Shown here: positions 17,801-26,962 of the stretch, piece after piece
How the letters are laid out: the number at the start of each line of letters is the position of its first letter
How positions within the stretch are numbered: position 1 is the stretch's first letter
NCBI RefSeq assembly: GCF_003047295.1
Contig: NZ_PZYZ01000001.1
Coordinates: 372,001 to 436,000 of the forward strand
Source of the DNA: Nocardioides sediminis
GTDB lineage: Bacteria > Actinomycetota > Actinomycetes > Propionibacteriales > Nocardioidaceae
Direction of reading: 5' to 3'
Length of the DNA: 64,000 nucleotides
Notes under the pieces: model-generated
Seen by the model: only the letters and a program-made list of their open reading frames with translations
The model's database searches: none
Told to the model about the DNA's origin: nothing
Translations under genes and position numbers: made by a program

Positions 17801-18387
17801 CCCCACCAGTCCCCGAGCCGGAGGCCGGTCCCGGGGTCGCCCCCGCCGACGTCGCCGCCGTCGCGGCCCAGCTCGGCCGTGAGCCCCGCGCCATCCACGA
17901 GGTCGGGCACCGCTGCCCGTGCGGCAACCCCGACGTGGTGACCACGCTGCCCCGGCTGCCCAACGGGACCCCGTTCCCCACGACCTACTACCTCACCTGC
18001 CCGCGCGCGGCCTCTCGCATCGGCACCCTCGAGGGCTCGGGCCTGATGAAGGAGATGCAGGACCGCCTCGGTGAGGACGCCGAGCTGGCCGCGGCCTACC
18101 GGGCCGCCCACGAGGCCTACCTCGCGGCCCGCGACGAGCTCGCCGCCGGCGCCGGCCAGGACGTCCCCGAGATCGCCGGGATCAGTGCCGGCGGGATGCC
18201 CGACCGGGTCAAGTGCCTCCACGTGCTGGCCGGCCAGTCGCTGGCCCAGGGGCGTGGGGTCAACCCGCTCGGCGACGAGGTGCTCGACCTGCTGGGCGAG
18301 TGGTGGGCGAGCGGTCCGTGCGTCACCCCGGAGCCGGCCCCGGAGTCGATCCCGGAGGTCGGCGGCGACGACCAGGACCACGCCTGA
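17797..18387 (+). CDS. DUF501 domain protein
   Basis: 196 residues. DUF501 signatures are the cysteines in GHRCPCGNPDVVTT, LPNGTPFPTTYYLTCPRAASRIG, and GGMPDRVKCLHVLAGQSLAQG toward the C-terminus. The conserved cysteines and histidines suggest a metal site, but no function is established for the family. The GTG start overlaps the divIC stop (GTGA), so the two are translationally coupled. The usual next gene, ppx, is displaced 5.4 kb downstream by the choline operon. Confidence 0.88.
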   Translation: MTPPVPEPEAGPGVAPADVAAVAAQLGREPRAIHEVGHRCPCGNPDVVTTLPRLPNGTPFPTTYYLTCPRAASRIGTLEGSGLMKEMQDRLGEDAELAAAYRAAHEAYLAARDELAAGAGQDVPEIAGISAGGMPDRVKCLHVLAGQSLAQGRGVNPLGDEVLDLLGEWWASGPCVTPEPAPESIPEVGGDDQDHA

Positions 18388-18467
18388 CCCGCCGCCGCCG
18401 CGACCGACGCCACGACCCCGGACCGGTCCGGTCGGGGACCGACAGGCAGGAAGGTTCGGGTCCGCTC

Positions 18468-18492
18468 TGGTCCAACCACCCATTGGGGTGGT
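18468..18492. promoter_or_regulatory. two dyads before the bet operon, one GntR/FadR-like
   Basis: TGGT-CCA-ACCA (18468-18478) fits the TGGTnnnACCA consensus of FadR-subfamily GntR repressors. It overlaps a second perfect dyad, ACCACCC-ATTG-GGGTGGT (18475-18492). Both lie directly before the ATG at 18505, where a bound repressor would block the operon. No regulator gene is adjacent. Confidence 0.5.
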
Positions 18493-18504
18493 AGTCACTG
18501 GAAG

Positions 18505-20013
18505 ATGAGCGGACTCTTCATCGACGGGCGTTGGGGCGAGGCGTCGGACGGAGGCACCCGGACGATCCGGTGCCCCGCCGACCAGACCGAGGTCGGTGAG
18601 GTCCCCGAGGCGACCGCCGCCGACGCGGAGGCGGCCGTGCGCGCGGCCCGCCGGGCCTTCGACGACGGACCGTGGCCGCACACGTCCGCCTTCGAGCGCG
18701 CGGCGCTGCTGCGCCGGGTGGCTGACCGGCTGGCGGCCGAGAAGGACGAGGTCGCCCGGCTGGAGAGCCTCGACACCGGCAAGCGCTTCGTCGAGTCGCA
18801 GATCGACGTCGACGACATCGAGGCCGTCTTCCGCCACTTCGCCGACCTCGCCGCCGCCGACGCCGGCCGGGTCGTCGACACCGGGATGGCCGACGTCTCC
18901 AGCCGGGTCATGCACGAGCCGGTGGGGGTGTGCTCGCTCATCACGCCCTGGAACTACCCGCTGCTGCAGACGAGCTGGAAGGTCGCGCCGGCGCTGGCGG
19001 CGGGCAACACGTTCGTGCTCAAGCCCGCCGAGCTGACGCCGCACACCTCGATCTGGTTGATGCGGGCGCTCACCGAGGAGGGCCTGCCGCAGGGAGTGGC
19101 CAACCTCGTCCTCGGCGCCGGTGCGACGGTCGGCCCGACGCTGACCGGCCACGAGGACGTCGACCTGGTCTCCTTCACCGGCGGCCTGGTCACCGGCCGG
19201 GCGATCATGGCGGCGGCCGCACCCACCGTGAAGCGGATCGCCCTCGAGCTCGGTGGCAAGAACCCCAACGTCGTGTTCGCCGACGCCGACCTGCCCGCCG
19301 CCATCGACAACGCCCTCACCGCGGTCTTCCTCGACTCCGGCCAGGTGTGCTCGGCCGGGGCCCGGCTGGTGGTCGAGGAGAGCGTCCACGACGAGGTGGT
19401 GGACGCGATCGTCGCGCGGGCCCGGCAGATCCGGCTCGGCGGACCCTTCGACGACGACGCCGAGACCGGCCCGCTCATCAGCGAGGCTCACCGGGCCAAG
19501 GTCGCTGCCTACGTCGCCGACGCCCTCGAGGACGGCGCCACCCTGCGCTGCGGGGGCGGTCCGCCGGAGGGGGAGCACTACGCCGACGGGTGGTACTTCG
19601 AGCCGACGGTCCTCGACGGCTGCACCCGCGACATGCGTTGCGTGCGGGACGAGTCGTTCGGCCCCGTCCTGACGGTCGAGACCTTCTCCGGTGCCGACCG
19701 CGACGCCGCCGAGGACGCCGCGGTCGCGATCGCCAACGACACGGTCTACGGGCTCGCCGGGGCGGTGTGGACGGAGAACGCCGGCCGTGCCGAGCGGGTG
19801 GCGCGGCGCCTGCGGCACGGCACCATCTGGATCAACGACTACCACCCCTACGTCCCCGGCGCCGAGTGGGGCGGCTTCAAGCAGTCCGGGATCGGCCGCG
19901 AGCTCGGGCACGCCGGGCTCGAGGAGTACCGCGAGACCAAGCACGTGTGGCACAACATCCGGCCGGCGCCCGCCGGCTGGTTCGCCGACAGGACGCAGGA
20001 GGACCGGTCATGA
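18505..20013 (+). CDS. betB: betaine-aldehyde dehydrogenase (aldehyde dehydrogenase family)
   Basis: 502 residues of the NAD(P)+-dependent aldehyde dehydrogenase superfamily. Visible are the NAD-binding segment [29 protein letters not shown], the general base Glu248 (LELGGKNPN) and the catalytic Cys282 (GQVCSAG). The C-terminal dimer segment has [13 protein letters not shown]. It would oxidise betaine aldehyde to glycine betaine, the second step from choline. The assignment to betaine aldehyde rests mainly on the coupled choline dehydrogenase and choline transporter. First gene of the operon; its stop overlaps the next ATG. Confidence 0.88.
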   Translation: MSGLFIDGRWGEASDGGTRTIRCPADQTEVGEVPEATAADAEAAVRAARRAFDDGPWPHTSAFERAALLRRVADRLAAEKDEVARLESLDTGKRFVESQIDVDDIEAVFRHFADLAAADAGRVVDTGMADVSSRVMHEPVGVCSLITPWNYPLLQTSWKVAPALAAGNTFVLKPAELTPHTSIWLMRALTEEGLPQGVANLVLGAGATVGPTLTGHEDVDLVSFTGGLVTGRAIMAAAAPTVKRIALELGGKNPNVVFADADLPAAIDNALTAVFLDSGQVCSAGARLVVEESVHDEVVDAIVARARQIRLGGPFDDDAETGPLISEAHRAKVAAYVADALEDGATLRCGGGPPEGEHYADGWYFEPTVLDGCTRDMRCVRDESFGPVLTVETFSGADRDAAEDAAVAIANDTVYGLAGAVWTENAGRAERVARRLRHGTIWINDYHPYVPGAEWGGFKQSGIGRELGHAGLEEYRETKHVWHNIRPAPAGWFADRTQEDRS

Positions 20014-21794
20014 GTGAGCACTACGACTACGTCATCGTCGGCGGGGGCTCGGCCGGATCGGCGCTCGGCAACCGGCTGAGCAGCGATCCGTCCACGCGGG
20101 TGCTGGTCCTCGAGGCGGGTCGCAGCGACTTTCGGATGGACCCCTTCATCCACATGCCGGCGGCCCTGCCCTACCCGATCGGCAACCGGCTCTACGACTG
20201 GAAGTACGAGTCCGACCCCGAGCCCTACATGGGCGGCCGCAAGATCTACCACGCCCGCGGCAAGGTCCTGGGCGGCTCGTCGTCGATCAACGGGATGATC
20301 TTCCAGCGCGGCAACCCGATGGACTACGAGCGCTGGGCGGCCGAGCCCGGCATGGAGGCGTGGGACTACGCCCACTGCCTGCCCTACTTCAAGCGGATGG
20401 AGACGGTGCTCCTCGAGGACGGCAGCACCGGGGCGAACGCCTGGCGGGGCGGGTCCGGCCCGCTGGTGACGGAGCGTGGCCCCGCGAGCTCGCCGCTGTT
20501 CGGCGCCTTCTTCGAGGCCGTGCAGCAGGCCGGCTACCCGCTGACCGACGACGTCAACGGATACCGGCAGGAGGGCTTCGCCAAGTTCGACCGCAACGTC
20601 CACCGCGGCCGGCGGCTCTCCGCCGCCCGCGCCTACCTCCACCCGGTCGAGCACCGCAAGAACCTGCGGATCGAGACGCTGGCGATGGTCACCGGCCTGC
20701 GCATGGAGGGCAACCGCTGCACCGGCGTGGACTACACACGTGGAGGGCGTCTGCACCGCTCCGTCACCGCCGGCGAGGTCGTGCTCTGCGGCGGCGCCTT
20801 CAACTCCCCGCAGCTGCTCCAGCTCGCCGGCATCGGCGACCCGGCGGTGCTGCAGGCCGCCGGCGTGACCACCCGCGTCGAGCTGCCCGGTGTCGGCAGC
20901 AACCTGCAGGACCACCTCGAGGTCTACGTCCAGCACGCCTCGACCCAGCCGGTCTCCATCGCCCCGTGGCTGGCCCACCACCACAAGCCGCGGATCGGCG
21001 CGGAGTGGCTCTTCGGCCGACGCGGCGTCGGGGCGTCCAACCACTTCGAGGCCGGCGGGTTCATCCGCTCCAACGACGAGGTCGGGTGGCCCAACCTGAT
21101 GTTCCACTTCCTGCCGATCGCGATCCGGTACGACGGCTCCAAGCCGGCCGAGACCGAGCACGGCATCCACGGCTACCAGGTGCACATCGGCCCGATGTAC
21201 GCCGACACCCGCGGCCACGTGCACATCCGGTCGACCGACCCCTACGAGCACCCCTCGATCCTCTTCAACTACCTCTCCACCGAGAACGACCGGCGCGAGT
21301 GGGTGGAGATGGTCCGGGCGGCCCGCGGCATCCTCGAGCAACCCGCGTTCGCGGCCTTCAGCGGCGGCGAGATCTCGCCCGGACCCTCGGTGGAGACCGA
21401 CGAGCAGATCCTCGACTGGGTGCGCCGCGACGGCGAGACCGCGCTGCACCCGTCGTGCACGGCCAAGATGGGCACCGACGACGCGGCGGTCGTCGACCCG
21501 TCGTCGATGCGTGTGCACGGCACCGAGGGCCTGCGGGTCGTCGACGCCTCGGTCTTCCCCTTCGTCACCAACGGCAACATCTACGCCCCGGTGATGATGG
21601 TGGCCGAGAAGGCCGCCGACCTGATCGCGGGGAACACGCCGCTGCCCGGCCTCGACGTGCCCTGGTACCGCCACGGCACCGGCACGCCGCCGTACCCGCC
21701 CGGCGACCCGCGCAACGACGCTTGGGACACCACGACCGAGCTGCCGAGCGCCGCCGGCGCCCGACTCGCACACCGGACAGGAGACCGACCATGA
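20010..21794 (+). CDS. betA: choline dehydrogenase (GMC oxidoreductase)
   Basis: 594 residues. The FAD-binding motif [13 protein letters not shown] is at residue 11, and LVLEAGRSD and [22 protein letters not shown] follow the GMC pattern of BetA. The second GMC signature is [16 protein letters not shown]. Near the end, [12 protein letters not shown] holds the active-site histidine and [19 protein letters not shown] closes the FAD domain. It oxidises choline to betaine aldehyde at the membrane. ATG at 20010 overlaps the betB stop (ATGA), and its own stop overlaps betT. A C-terminal tail of about 40 residues is longer than in E. coli BetA. Confidence 0.92.
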   Translation: MSEHYDYVIVGGGSAGSALGNRLSSDPSTRVLVLEAGRSDFRMDPFIHMPAALPYPIGNRLYDWKYESDPEPYMGGRKIYHARGKVLGGSSSINGMIFQRGNPMDYERWAAEPGMEAWDYAHCLPYFKRMETVLLEDGSTGANAWRGGSGPLVTERGPASSPLFGAFFEAVQQAGYPLTDDVNGYRQEGFAKFDRNVHRGRRLSAARAYLHPVEHRKNLRIETLAMVTGLRMEGNRCTGVDYTRGGRLHRSVTAGEVVLCGGAFNSPQLLQLAGIGDPAVLQAAGVTTRVELPGVGSNLQDHLEVYVQHASTQPVSIAPWLAHHHKPRIGAEWLFGRRGVGASNHFEAGGFIRSNDEVGWPNLMFHFLPIAIRYDGSKPAETEHGIHGYQVHIGPMYADTRGHVHIRSTDPYEHPSILFNYLSTENDRREWVEMVRAARGILEQPAFAAFSGGEISPGPSVETDEQILDWVRRDGETALHPSCTAKMGTDDAAVVDPSSMRVHGTEGLRVVDASVFPFVTNGNIYAPVMMVAEKAADLIAGNTPLPGLDVPWYRHGTGTPPYPPGDPRNDAWDTTTELPSAAGARLAHRTGDRP

Positions 21795-23836
21795 GCGTCG
21801 ACACCACCCCCACCACGGCCCCGGACGCCCCGGACACCGAGCCCGCCGCGAGCTCCAAGCCGCCGGTGAAGTGGCCGGTCTTCGGCGCCTCGCTGGTCGG
21901 TGTGGTGGCCGTCGCGCTCTGGGCGATCGCGACCCCAGACGCCGCCTACGACACGATCTACGACTGGACGGTGTGGGTGGGCAGCGCGTTCGGCTGGTTC
22001 TACATCGCCCTCGGCACCGCGGTCCTCGTCTTCGTGCTCTTCCTCGGCATTTCGCGCTACGGCACGATGCGGCTCGGCCCGGAGCACTCCCGGCCGGAGT
22101 TCTCGACCTTCGCGTGGGCATCGATGCTGTTCGCGGCGGGCATCGGCACCGACGTCATGTTCTTCTCCGTCGTCGAGCCGGTGACGCAGTACGTCGCCCC
22201 GCCGGTCGGCGACGGCGGGACGGTGCAGGCGGCCCGTGAGGCCACCGTGTGGACGCTCTTCCACTACGGCATCACCGGCTGGGGGATGTACGCACTGATG
22301 GGCATGGCGCTCGGGTTCTTCGCCTACCGCCTCAACCTGCCGCTGGCCGTCCGCTCGGCGCTCTACCCGATCTTCGGGCGACGCATCGACGGGGTGCTCG
22401 GGCACGCGGTGGACACCGCCGCGGTCCTCGGCACGGTGTTCGGCGTGGCCACCAGCCTGGGCATCGGCGTGGTCTTCCTCAACATCGGTCTCAACGAGCT
22501 CTTCGGCATCCCGGTCGGCCTCGGCGCCCAGATCGGGCTGGCCGTGCTCGCGATCACCATCGCGGCGATCTCGGCCACCACCGGCGTCGACAAGGGCATC
22601 CGTTTCCTGTCCCAGCTCAACGTGCTGCTCGCCCTGGGGCTGGCCGGCTGGGTGCTGATCACGGGCAAGACCGAGATGCTGCTCGAGGGCGTGGTCATGA
22701 ACGTCGGGGACTTCGTCGCCTCGTTCCCCGGCCTGACGCTCGACACCATGGCCTTCGACCAGGCCAACGAGTGGATGAACCTGTGGACCCTGTTCTTCTG
22801 GGCGTGGTGGGTGGCCTGGGCCTCGTTCGTCGGGCTGTTCCTGGCCCGCATCTCCCGCGGGCGCACGATCCGGCAGTTCGTCGCGGGGACGATGGTCATC
22901 CCGTTCGCCTACATCGTCATGTGGGTCTCGATCTTCGGCAACGCCGCCCTCGACCGGGTGCGCGGCGGCGACGAGGCGTTCGCCGAGGCGGCCCAGAACT
23001 ACGACGGCCGCGGGTTCTTCATGCTGGTGGAGGACTACCCCCTCGCGGGCGTGGTGATCGCGGTCGGCACGTTCGTCGGCCTGCTCTTCTACGTCACCTC
23101 GGCCGACTCCGGAGCGCTGGTCATGGGCAACCTGTGCTCACGGCTGCGCCACGTGCAGGAGGACTGCGCCGCCTGGCTCCGCATCGTCTGGGCCGCGGTC
23201 ACCGGCCTCCTGACGATCGCGGTGCTCGCCGTCGGCGGCATCTACGCCCTGCAGTACGCCACGGTGATCATGGGGCTGCCCTTCGCCATCGTGATGATCA
23301 TGGTCATGTGGGGGCTGTACAGGGCCCTGCACCGCGAGCTCCAGCGGGTCGAGGGCGGGCTCCACCACCGCCCTGCCGCCGGTGAGGGTGAGCGCGAGTC
23401 GTGGCGGGCCCGGATCGCCCGCGTGACCAACTTCGTCGACGTGGACGACGCCGAGCGCCACCTCGACGAGGTCATCGCCCCGGCGCTGGCCGAGGTCGCC
23501 GCCGAGCTGTCGGCCCGGGGTGTCGACGCCAGCGCGGTCAGCGGCGTCGCCCCGCCGTCGGAGGACGACCCCCACGGCGGGCGGTTCGTCGAGCTGCGGG
23601 CCGACGACCCGAACCACCCCGACCACCCGTTCCGCTACCGGGTCCAGGTGACGCTGTCCCCGGTCCCGGCCTACGGCGGACGGATGGTGGGCGGCCGCGA
23701 CGAGTACGCCAAGCTCGACGTGCACCTCGACACGGGCGCGCAGGACTACGACGTGATGGGCTACCGCTCGTCACAGGTGATCCACGACTGCCTCGACCAG
23801 TACGAGCAGCACCTGGAGTTCCTGCGGATGGCCTGA
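21791..23836 (+). CDS. betT: choline transporter, BCCT family (BetT-like)
   Basis: 681 residues: about 12 transmembrane helices, then a cytoplasmic C-terminal domain of roughly 150 residues. TM signatures include [20 protein letters not shown], the BetT form of the BCCT glycine motif, and the tryptophan box [19 protein letters not shown]. The long C-terminus is typical of BetT, where it is linked to osmotic control. It imports choline for the two dehydrogenases encoded just upstream; start and betA stop overlap (ATGA). The last gene of the operon, 24 bp before ppx. Confidence 0.92.
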   Translation: MSVDTTPTTAPDAPDTEPAASSKPPVKWPVFGASLVGVVAVALWAIATPDAAYDTIYDWTVWVGSAFGWFYIALGTAVLVFVLFLGISRYGTMRLGPEHSRPEFSTFAWASMLFAAGIGTDVMFFSVVEPVTQYVAPPVGDGGTVQAAREATVWTLFHYGITGWGMYALMGMALGFFAYRLNLPLAVRSALYPIFGRRIDGVLGHAVDTAAVLGTVFGVATSLGIGVVFLNIGLNELFGIPVGLGAQIGLAVLAITIAAISATTGVDKGIRFLSQLNVLLALGLAGWVLITGKTEMLLEGVVMNVGDFVASFPGLTLDTMAFDQANEWMNLWTLFFWAWWVAWASFVGLFLARISRGRTIRQFVAGTMVIPFAYIVMWVSIFGNAALDRVRGGDEAFAEAAQNYDGRGFFMLVEDYPLAGVVIAVGTFVGLLFYVTSADSGALVMGNLCSRLRHVQEDCAAWLRIVWAAVTGLLTIAVLAVGGIYALQYATVIMGLPFAIVMIMVMWGLYRALHRELQRVEGGLHHRPAAGEGERESWRARIARVTNFVDVDDAERHLDEVIAPALAEVAAELSARGVDASAVSGVAPPSEDDPHGGRFVELRADDPNHPDHPFRYRVQVTLSPVPAYGGRMVGGRDEYAKLDVHLDTGAQDYDVMGYRSSQVIHDCLDQYEQHLEFLRMA

Positions 23837-23848
23837 CCCCGGTGCGGG

Positions 23849-23854
23849 CACAAT
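23849..23854 (+). promoter_or_regulatory. -10-like CACAAT, leaderless start of ppx
   Basis: CACAAT then 6 bases then GTG (23861). The identical CACAAT box stands 7 nt before the ACT-domain gene at 25686, which supports both as real. Confidence 0.45.
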
Positions 23855-23860
23855 GACCGG

Positions 23861-24817
23861 GTGCCTGACGACTCGCCGACCGTGGCCGCCATCGACTGCG
23901 GGACCAACTCGATCAAGATCCTGGTCGGTCGGCCCCGCACCGGCGGGGGCGTCGACGTGCTGCTGCGCGACTCGCGCGTCGTACGCCTCGGACAGGGGGT
24001 CGACACGAGCGGCGAGCTGGGGCAGGAGGCGCTGGCCCGGACGTTCGCGGCCGTCGAGGAGCTCGCCGGGATGCTGCGGGAGCACGACGTGCCCGCGGGT
24101 CGCACCCGGTTCTGCGCCACCTCGGCCACCCGCGACGCACGCAACTCCGCCGTCTTCGTCGAGGGCGTCGAGGCTCGGCTCGGCGTGACCCCCGAGGTGC
24201 TGTCGGGCGCCGAGGAGGCGGCACTGGTCTATGCCGGCACCGTCGACGGCCTCGAGCCCAGGCCCGCCGAACCGGTGCTGGTCGTCGACATCGGCGGTGG
24301 GTCGACCGAGCTCGTCGTGGGCGAGGACGGCCCGCGGGAGTCGGTGTCGATGGACGTCGGGTCGGTGCGCCTGCACGAGCGGCACCTGCACTCCGACCCG
24401 CCCGCGGTCGAGCAGGTCACCGAGTGCGTGGCCGACGTCGTCCGGCACCTCGACGACTCGGGCATCGACGTCGCACGCGCCCGTACCGTGATGGGGACGT
24501 CCGGCACCGTCAAGACCATCGCGTGCGGCGTGCTGGGCCTGCCGGCCTACGACCGCGAGGCGTTCGACGGGGCCGAGCTGTCGGTCGAGGACACCCTCGC
24601 CTACTGCGACGACCTGGTCGCGATGAGCGTCGAGCAGCGCCGGGCGCTGCCCTACATGCACCCCGGGCGTGCGGACGTCATCGGGGCCGGTGCCCTGATC
24701 TGGACCGGCATCCTCGCCCGGACCTCGGTGCCGACCTACCTCGTCTCCGAGGCCGACCTCCTGCACGGCATCGCCGCGTCGATCCCGACCGCGGCCAGGC
24801 CGGCCGGCCGGGCCTGA
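23861..24817 (+). CDS. ppx: Ppx/GppA family exopolyphosphatase
   Basis: 318 residues, the short actinobacterial form without the C-terminal HD domain. ASKHA motifs are visible: phosphate 1 AAIDCGTNSIKILVG at residue 9, the SATRDARNS segment, SGAEEAALVYAG, and phosphate 2 VVDIGGGSTELVVG. Family members hydrolyse polyphosphate or pppGpp from the end. In related genomes it directly follows DUF501; here the bet operon lies between. GTG start 6 nt after a CACAAT box. Confidence 0.92.
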   Translation: MPDDSPTVAAIDCGTNSIKILVGRPRTGGGVDVLLRDSRVVRLGQGVDTSGELGQEALARTFAAVEELAGMLREHDVPAGRTRFCATSATRDARNSAVFVEGVEARLGVTPEVLSGAEEAALVYAGTVDGLEPRPAEPVLVVDIGGGSTELVVGEDGPRESVSMDVGSVRLHERHLHSDPPAVEQVTECVADVVRHLDDSGIDVARARTVMGTSGTVKTIACGVLGLPAYDREAFDGAELSVEDTLAYCDDLVAMSVEQRRALPYMHPGRADVIGAGALIWTGILARTSVPTYLVSEADLLHGIAASIPTAARPAGRA

Positions 24818-24824
24818 GCGACGC

Positions 24825-25661
24825 ATGGTCGTCGAGCTGCCGCACCCCCTCACCGGACAGGCGTTCCCCTCGCCCGTGCCGCCCGGCACCGGGTGGCCGG
24901 GCGACCCGGCCGCTCCCGGCACCCGGGTCGCGCGCTCGGCCGGCGGCGTACGACGCCTCGCCACGACCGCCGACCTCGACGAGCTCGACGCGCGGGTGAG
25001 CGTCTGCTCCGCCTGCCCGCGACTCGTGCGGTGGCGCGAGGACGTGGCGCGCGACAAGCGGGCGTCGTTCGCCGACCAGCCCTACTGGGGACGGCCCATC
25101 CCCGGCTGGGGCGACCCGCACGCGCGCATCGTGGTCGTCGGGCTGGCCCCGGCGGCCAACGGCGGCAACCGCACCGGCCGCGTCTTCACCGGCGACTCGA
25201 GCGGCGACTGGCTCTTCGCGAGCCTGCACCGGGTCGGCCTGGCCACGCAGCCCACCAGCGTCCACGCCGGCGACGGCCAGCGGCTGGTCGACACCCGCAT
25301 GGTGGCCACCGTGCGCTGCGCCCCGCCGGACAACCGGCCGACGCCGGAGGAGCGCGACACCTGCGCCCCGTGGCTGCGCACCGAGCTGGCGCTGCTGGCG
25401 CCCCGCGTCCGCGTGCTGGTGGCGCTCGGTGCCTACGGCTGGGGCGGTGCCCTCACGGGGCTGGCCGCGACGGGCGTGGAGGTGCCGCGCCCCCGGCCCC
25501 GCTTCGGGCACGCGGCCGAGGTCCGGATCGGCGACCTCACGCTGCTCGGCAGCTACCACCCCTCGCAGCACAACACGTTCACCGGACGGCTCACCCCGGA
25601 GATGCTGGACGCGGTGTTCCGCCGGGCGCGGGAGCTGGCCGAGGGACCGGCCGGACGCTGA
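24825..25661 (+). CDS. udgB: type 5 uracil-DNA glycosylase (UdgB)
   Basis: 278 residues. The family 5 active-site motif VVGLAPAANGGNRTGRVF is clear; this class lacks the usual catalytic Asp/Asn of UNG and has GLAPA instead. Cysteines for a 4Fe-4S cluster are seen in CSACPRLVRW and CAPPDN...CAPW. SYHPSQHNTFTG is the C-terminal histidine motif. It removes uracil, hypoxanthine and other deaminated bases from DNA. It lies 7 bp after ppx and is probably co-transcribed. Family 5 UDGs are usual in actinobacteria and thermophiles. Confidence 0.92.
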   Translation: MVVELPHPLTGQAFPSPVPPGTGWPGDPAAPGTRVARSAGGVRRLATTADLDELDARVSVCSACPRLVRWREDVARDKRASFADQPYWGRPIPGWGDPHARIVVVGLAPAANGGNRTGRVFTGDSSGDWLFASLHRVGLATQPTSVHAGDGQRLVDTRMVATVRCAPPDNRPTPEERDTCAPWLRTELALLAPRVRVLVALGAYGWGGALTGLAATGVEVPRPRPRFGHAAEVRIGDLTLLGSYHPSQHNTFTGRLTPEMLDAVFRRARELAEGPAGR

Positions 25662-25672
25662 CACGGCGCTGA

Positions 25673-25678
25673 CACAAT
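25673..25678 (+). promoter_or_regulatory. -10-like CACAAT, leaderless start of ACT gene
   Basis: CACAAT, 7 bases, then GTG at 25686. It argues for the GTG rather than the ATG at 25677, which overlaps the box itself. Confidence 0.45.
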
Positions 25679-25685
25679 GTCCGCC

Positions 25686-26204
25686 GTGACCCTCCACGCC
25701 ATCACCGTCCTCGGCCACGACCGCCCGGGGATCATCGCCGGCACGACCGGTCGGATCGCCGACCTGGGCCTCAACCTCGAGGACTCCACGATGACGCTGC
25801 TGCGGGGTCACTTCGCGATGACGCTGGTGTGCGCGGGCGACGCGGGCGCGGAGGAGATCGAGCGGGCGCTGGCGCCGCTCGCCGCCGACGGCACCCTCAC
25901 CGTCACCGTGCGCGAGGTCCCCGACGAGCAGGCACCGGCGCCGGTCGGCACCCCGTGGGTGCTCACCGTGCACGGCGGGGACCGCCCTGGGATCGTGTCG
26001 GCGGTCATCGGCGAGATCGCCGGGGTCGGCGGCAACGTCACCGACCTGACCACCCGCCTGACCGGCGACCTCTACCTGCTGATCGCCGAGCTCGAGCTGC
26101 CGGCCGAGGTCGACGCCGACGCCCTGGAGGGCACTCTGCGGGCGGTGGCCGAGCAGCTCGGCGTCGGGGTCACCCTGCGTCCCGCGGAGTCCGACGAGCT
26201 GTGA
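25686..26204 (+). CDS. tandem ACT-domain protein, GcvR-like
   Basis: 172 residues made of two ACT domains: residues 1-80 (MTLHAITVLGHDRPGIIAGTTGRIADLGLNL) and about 85-165 (WVLTVHGGDRPGIVSAVIGEIAGVGGNV). The HDRPGI/GDRPGI loops are the amino-acid-binding turns. There is no DNA-binding domain, as in GcvR, which acts through protein contact. In actinobacteria the role is not settled. The start is chosen as GTG 25686 from the leaderless promoter spacing and because MTLHA begins the fold; ATG 25677 is the alternative. Its stop overlaps the deformylase start (GTGA). Confidence 0.85.
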   Translation: MTLHAITVLGHDRPGIIAGTTGRIADLGLNLEDSTMTLLRGHFAMTLVCAGDAGAEEIERALAPLAADGTLTVTVREVPDEQAPAPVGTPWVLTVHGGDRPGIVSAVIGEIAGVGGNVTDLTTRLTGDLYLLIAELELPAEVDADALEGTLRAVAEQLGVGVTLRPAESDEL

Positions 26205-26758
26205 GCACCCACTCCCTCGTGGCGGCCTGGACCGAGGCCGACCTCGACGTCGTCGGCCGCGTCCGTGACGTCGTACGCGCCCCCGACCGCGTGCTGGCGA
26301 CCGACGGGGCCCGCGTCGACCCGACGGCGCCGGAGGTCGTGCAGCTCGCCGCCGACCTCGTCGCCACGATGCGCGTCTCGCCCGGCTGCGTGGGGCTCGC
26401 GGCGCCGCAGGTGGGGGAGTCGGCCAAGGTCTTCTGCGTGGACGTGTCGCAGCACCCCAAGGCCCGCGACCACCACGGCACGTTCGTGCTGTGCAACGCC
26501 GAGGTGGTGGAGGCGAGCCGCAACGAGAGGGCCCGCGAGGGCTGCATGAGCGTCCCCGACCTGACCGGGGACGTGAAGCGCCCGAGCCGCATCACGGTGC
26601 GCGGCCAGCTGCCCGGCAGCGGCGAGGAGGTGACGATCGAGGCCGGGGCCTTCGAGGCCCGCGCGCTCCAGCACGAGATCGACCACTGCGACGGCCTGCT
26701 GTTCCTCGACCGCGTGGCCGGCGCCCACGCGATCTACGCTCGCAAGACCTACCTGTAG
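26201..26758 (+). CDS. def: peptide deformylase
   Basis: 185 residues. All three motifs are present: GLAAPQVGE (motif 1), EGCMSVPD with metal ligand Cys115 (motif 2), and QHEIDHCDGLLFLDR with His158, Glu159 and His162 (motif 3). It removes the formyl group from new polypeptides. A deformylase with this ACT-domain neighbour is probably not the only copy, since actinobacteria often have several. Translationally coupled to the ACT gene. The last base of its TAG stop is also the first base of the downstream tRNA. Confidence 0.94.
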   Translation: MSTHSLVAAWTEADLDVVGRVRDVVRAPDRVLATDGARVDPTAPEVVQLAADLVATMRVSPGCVGLAAPQVGESAKVFCVDVSQHPKARDHHGTFVLCNAEVVEASRNERAREGCMSVPDLTGDVKRPSRITVRGQLPGSGEEVTIEAGAFEARALQHEIDHCDGLLFLDRVAGAHAIYARKTYL

Positions 26759-26834
26759 CCCCGGTATCCCAATCGGCAGAGGAAGCCGCCTTAAAAGCGG
26801 CGCAGTCTGGGTTCGAGTCCCAGTCGGGGCACCA
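26758..26834 (+). tRNA. tRNA with UAA anticodon, leucine-like but with short variable loop
   Basis: A complete cloverleaf with encoded CCA: acceptor GCCCCGG pairs with TCGGGGC (one G-U), anticodon stem GCCGC/GCGGC, loop CTTAAAA, T-arm CTGGG-TTCGAGT-CCCAG, discriminator A73 at 26831. The anticodon is TAA. The 3-bp D-stem (TCC/GGA) and D-loop CAATCGGCAGA closely copy bacterial tRNA-Leu (GAATTGGCAGA), and A73 is a leucine identity element. The variable region is only GCAGT (5 nt), whereas bacterial tRNA-Leu is class II with a long variable arm. It could be a degenerate tRNA-Leu(UAA), or one with a special role. Its first base lies in the deformylase stop codon. Confidence 0.88.
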
Positions 26835-26902
26835 CGCCGTACGACGCGCCACGCGCCCGCCGCTGCACCCACCTGCGGGAACACCGGCGCCGGTTCGCAC
26901 GT

Positions 26903-26929
26903 TTGACGTGATGTCCACCTGAGTAAGGT
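26903..26929 (+). promoter_or_regulatory. candidate promoter of Bax inhibitor-1 gene
   Basis: TTGACG (26903-26908) and TAAGGT (26924-26929) are separated by 15 bp, slightly short. An AAGGAG ribosome-binding site follows before the ATG at 26963. Confidence 0.4.
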
Positions 26930-26962
26930 GGGTGCAACCACAGCGGCCTCCAAGGAGAGACC

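Noticed and set aside
17572-19953. Long minus-strand frame opposite divIC, DUF501 and betB
   Set aside because: All three plus-strand genes have family motifs and overlapping starts; the minus-strand translation has none.
18930-20009. Upstream extension of the choline dehydrogenase frame
   Set aside because: The frame is open but overlaps betB, and the ATG at 20010 overlaps the betB stop and begins with the FAD motif.
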